DNA of 64,000 bases from assembly GCF_014274465.1 (NCBI RefSeq), contig NZ_CP060394.1, positions 1 through 64,000 of the forward strand. The letters are read 5' to 3'. A program made the translations under genes and the position numbers. The notes under the pieces were generated by a model. The model saw only the letters and a program-made list of their open reading frames with translations. It was not told the DNA's origin and searched no databases. This DNA is from Alloacidobacterium dinghuense (lineage in GTDB: Bacteria > Acidobacteriota > Terriglobia > Terriglobales > Acidobacteriaceae). Shown one piece after another: positions 61,880 through 64,000 of the stretch (positions are counted from its first letter, which is position 1; each line of letters opens with the position of its first letter).

Positions 61880-62445
61880 GTCTCCGGAACAGGTGGAAGC
61901 GCCTGGGCGGCGGGGGGGTCGAAATTCAACGGTTGCTTCAGCAGATCGAGCACGCCATTGGGAAGCGGCTTGTCTGCATTCGCCAGCAGCAGCGTGACCT
62001 GCCACATCTGCGTCTCGTTCAATACCCCTTTAAACGACGGCATCCCTGTAAGCCGAATGCCGTTTTTGACCTTCCAGTAAGTCTCCCCGGGAGGATCATC
62101 GCTCACGCCTACAACTCCGCTCCCATGCGGTTGCCACAGCTGCGGGGCATTGGGATACATATGATCGGCATACGGCGTGGGGCGTCCATAAAGCCCATGA
62201 CAGGCGGCACAATTCTCGCGGTAAATGTGCACGCCGATGAGCATATTGGTCTCGCTGGCCGACATCGGCGGCGTCTTCGGCATTTCACGCTCAATGCGAG
62301 CGCCCAGCGGAGTGCGCACAATTTCCCTCTCCAGCGGAAATGGCAGATCGAGTACAGCAACCGGAGGACTTCCGAAGCGAAAGTAGAAAAAAACGCAGGC
62401 GGGAAGAATCAGCAGCCCCAGAATCAGCCCGAGTAAGAATTTCAT
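61873..62445 (-). CDS. Membrane-anchored c-type cytochrome (single heme)
   Basis: 190-aa protein with an N-terminal anchor (FLLGLILGLLILPACVFFYF) and one heme-binding CAACH (C79-H83), axial Met135 in LTGMPSF. Periplasmic domain of the class I type. Such proteins carry electrons in respiration or to a periplasmic oxidoreductase; no partner gene is beside it. GAGGA about 10 nt upstream of the ATG. The preceding 62446-62720 holds no gene that I can support. Confidence 0.9.
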   Translation of the reverse strand: MKFLLGLILGLLILPACVFFYFRFGSPPVAVLDLPFPLEREIVRTPLGARIEREMPKTPPMSASETNMLIGVHIYRENCAACHGLYGRPTPYADHMYPNAPQLWQPHGSGVVGVSDDPPGETYWKVKNGIRLTGMPSFKGVLNETQMWQVTLLLANADKPLPNGVLDLLKQPLNFDPPAAQALPPVPETK

Positions 62446-62720
62446 GCAGGTTGTGTCCTCAATGCCAGAGTTGGATGCAGACAGACCCTCTTAGGAAATC
62501 AGGCGGACAGCGATCACGCAAGTGATTTGATGGTCTCATGCAACATTCTCTCGTTCTGTATGGAAGAACAAGCTCCCGAAAATGTGCCTGATTGAGTCAA
62601 TAACTCATTGGTGCAATAGAATAAAAAGAGCTTTGGCCTTAGAGACCCGTATCTGTCTTTTGCTAGGAAATACGACTGTCTCAATTTTTGTTTCGCCCGG
62701 CAGTGGAGGCATTCAGGTTC

Positions 62721-63467
62721 ATGTTTCGTTCCAACCGTTTTTACCCGGTTCTGGCAATCACAATTTTTTCTTTGGCCGTGCTTCAGACGCGAGCGCAGCA
62801 AACCACATCTCAACCGCAATCGACTGAGCAGACGCAGCCGACACAAACGTCGCCGCAGGAGCGTGCTCAGGTACTGCGCCAGGCGCAGGAGAGGGTCAAG
62901 GCTCGCCGGAAACTGCGCGATCAGCAGACCATCCAGGATACGTACACGCACAAATATGAGGCGTATTTCGGCGGAAACTACCTGCGTTTCCATCCGGGCG
63001 ATCATCTGCAGCGCATCAATGAAAAAGGCTGGCATGCAGGCATCACCGACTATGCCTTCGGTAAAATCGGCATCACCGTCGATGGGCGCGGATACTACGG
63101 GACGACCTACACTGGACCAAATCCCTACGGCGTTTACCAGCCGAGTATCAGCCAATACACCTTTATGGGCGGGCCAACGGTTCGCTTCTTCGAAGGCGTC
63201 CATTGGGCATGGACGGGCCACGTCCTGGCTGGCGTAGGTCATGGCAATTTCGGCACCGGCACCGGAGGTCTGCCTCCCGAGCTGATCGGCCTCTATAGCG
63301 ATGGCAACGCCTTTAACCTGACGGCCGGAGCGTCAGTGGATTACAACCTGAGTCCGACATTGGCGGTACGCCTGACCCCAAGCTATCTGATGAGCCGTTA
63401 TGGCGGGTCCACGCAGAACAACCTCGGCTTTACCGCAGGTGTTGTCTGGCGCTGGGGAAGGCAGTAG
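62721..63467 (+). CDS. Outer-membrane beta-barrel protein (OmpA-like fold)
   Basis: 248-aa exported protein: signal peptide (VLAITIFSLAVLQTRAQ), a Gln/Thr-rich linker and basic helix (QERAQVLRQAQERVKARRKL), then an eight-strand-like barrel (YEAYFGGNYLRFHPGD, YTFMGGPTVRFFEGVHWAWT, GFTAGVVWRWGRQ). The final strand is aromatic. No family name can be given. The frame is open from 62688; ATG at 62721 is chosen for the signal peptide. A terminator follows. Confidence 0.8.
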   Translation: MFRSNRFYPVLAITIFSLAVLQTRAQQTTSQPQSTEQTQPTQTSPQERAQVLRQAQERVKARRKLRDQQTIQDTYTHKYEAYFGGNYLRFHPGDHLQRINEKGWHAGITDYAFGKIGITVDGRGYYGTTYTGPNPYGVYQPSISQYTFMGGPTVRFFEGVHWAWTGHVLAGVGHGNFGTGTGGLPPELIGLYSDGNAFNLTAGASVDYNLSPTLAVRLTPSYLMSRYGGSTQNNLGFTAGVVWRWGRQ

Positions 63468-63483
63468 CTTGGCTGCTTAAATA

Positions 63484-63519
63484 ACAAAAGGCCGCGCTGA
63501 TGTGTGCGCGGCCTTTTGT
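63484..63519. terminator. Bidirectional rho-independent terminator
   Basis: 14-bp perfect stem: ACAAAAGGCCGCGC (63484-63497) with GCGCGGCCTTTTGT (63506-63519), 8-nt loop. A- and T-rich outer arms serve both convergent genes. Confidence 0.9.
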
Positions 63520-63523
63520 GTTT

Positions 63524-64000
63524 CTAGGCAAGAATCGGTACACCACCGAGGCGGGATTGAATCCGCGCCTGCCATTCCTTCGGCCCCGTCTGATGCACTG
63601 ACGTGCCTTTCGAATCGACGGCGACCGTCACCGGCATGTCGGCAACCTCAAACTCGTAGATTGCCTCCATGCCCAGATCCTTAAAAGCAACAATGCGAGA
63701 AGCCTTGATGGCCTTCGAAACCAGATAGGCCGCGCCGCCCACCGCCATCAGATAGACCGCGCGGTTATCACGAATCGCTTCGATCCCTGCTGGACCGCGT
63801 TCTGCCTTGCCCACCATGCCGATCAATCCCGTCGATTCAAGCATTTGGCGCGTAAATTTGTCCATGCGCGTTGCTGTTGTGGGACCGGCAGGGCCGACAA
63901 CTTCGTCGCGAACCGGATCGACGGGGCCGACGTAGTAGATAAAGCGATTCCTAAAATCGACGGGCAGCGCTTCGCCGCGATTGAGCATGTCAGTGATGCG
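63524..64000 (-). CDS. Class I fumarase/tartrate dehydratase beta subunit (partial)
   Basis: The C-terminal ~158 residues of a Fe-S hydro-lyase beta (C-terminal) subunit or domain are in the window; the start lies beyond the right edge. Typical blocks are visible: FIYYVGPVDPVRDEVVGPAG, GPTTATRMDKFT, GLIGMVGKAERGP, YLMAVGGAAYLVSKAI and DLGMEAIYEFEVADMPVTV. Interconverts fumarate and malate (or acts on tartrate) with the alpha part. Whether this is a two-subunit enzyme or the end of a fused chain cannot be seen. Confidence 0.9.
   Translation of the reverse strand, partial: RITDMLNRGEALPVDFRNRFIYYVGPVDPVRDEVVGPAGPTTATRMDKFTRQMLESTGLIGMVGKAERGPAGIEAIRDNRAVYLMAVGGAAYLVSKAIKASRIVAFKDLGMEAIYEFEVADMPVTVAVDSKGTSVHQTGPKEWQARIQSRLGGVPILA

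Noticed and set aside
62514-63242. 242-codon reverse frame opposite the OmpA-like barrel gene
   Set aside because: The forward gene has a signal peptide, barrel strands and a terminator; the reverse frame has no recognisable domain.
1-64000. CRISPR arrays, tRNA/rRNA genes, IS transposases and prophage genes
   Set aside because: Looked for regularly spaced repeats, tRNA arms, rRNA blocks, transposase or integrase motifs and phage structural genes; none was seen. The only clustered repeats are the three copies around the GIY-YIG gene and they are not regularly spaced.

Overview
The window looks like chromosomal DNA of an acidobacterium, most likely class Terriglobia (Acidobacteriaceae-like). 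This is inferred from gene content and not from a marker-gene comparison. The pointers are two large Oar-type TonB-dependent receptors with N-terminal carboxypeptidase-regulatory domains, a VKOR/DsbA-like pair, a futalosine-pathway menaquinone gene (mqnC), an exported multi-Ig-domain lipoprotein, a DUF885 peptidase, moderately high GC and a Gram-negative envelope. I found no rRNA, tRNA, CRISPR array, prophage or recognisable IS transposase. Most of the window is ordinary, densely packed core genome.

Layout. 1-7.8 kb: a partial CPBP-like membrane protein, thiolase and an overlapping methyltransferase, L-serine dehydratase (sdaA), a ComM-type ATPase, and two divergent flavoprotein reductases (an FNR and a CysJ-like diflavin-reductase domain) sharing a 122-bp intergenic region with a perfect inverted repeat. 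7.9-14.3 kb: a TonB-dependent receptor, glmS and a Big2-like lipoprotein. 14.4-20.4 kb: purS and ppa (divergent), an AsmA-like protein, and an rnc-lepB-lepB overlapping gene string. 20.7-27.5 kb (more accessory): a small Cys/His secreted protein with an Oar-like receptor, a MarR regulator with a visible operator, DUF1398, an aldo/keto reductase, a DJ-1/PfpI protein and dispersed hairpin repeats. 27.7-32.7 kb: the RNA-processing and ribosome string phoH-ybeY-corC-like, the convergent VKOR, its divergent DsbA-like partner, and era. 32.7-36.4 kb: an NtrX/NtrY-like two-component pair. 36.5-40 kb: a glycine-zipper lipoprotein, alanine dehydrogenase and an aldehyde dehydrogenase.

40.1-51 kb is the cell-shape locus mreB-mreC-mreD-mrdA-rodA followed by RNase E/G. 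Between mrdA and rodA sits a small GIY-YIG nuclease gene flanked by three copies of a ~40-bp repeat, which looks like a compact repeat/nuclease cassette inserted into the rod operon. 51-64 kb: an outer-membrane barrel, a methyltransferase plus flavin-reductase-like pair of unknown role, a small membrane protein behind an exported aminopeptidase P-like enzyme, a DUF885 peptidase, a cellulose-synthase-like glycosyltransferase, mqnC, a DUF481 protein, a c-type cytochrome, another barrel and the end of a class I fumarase/tartrate dehydratase beta subunit.

The observations most worth a second look are the GIY-YIG/repeat cassette; an RNase E/G whose S1 domain is split by a ~535-residue acidic insert; an NtrC-family regulator without a GAFTGA loop; an Asn in place of a conserved metal-binding Asp in RNase III; -10-like TATAAT hexamers 5-6 nt upstream of start codons, suggesting leaderless mRNAs; and the methyltransferase/flavin-reductase pair. 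No wholly new multi-gene system can be claimed from the sequence alone.
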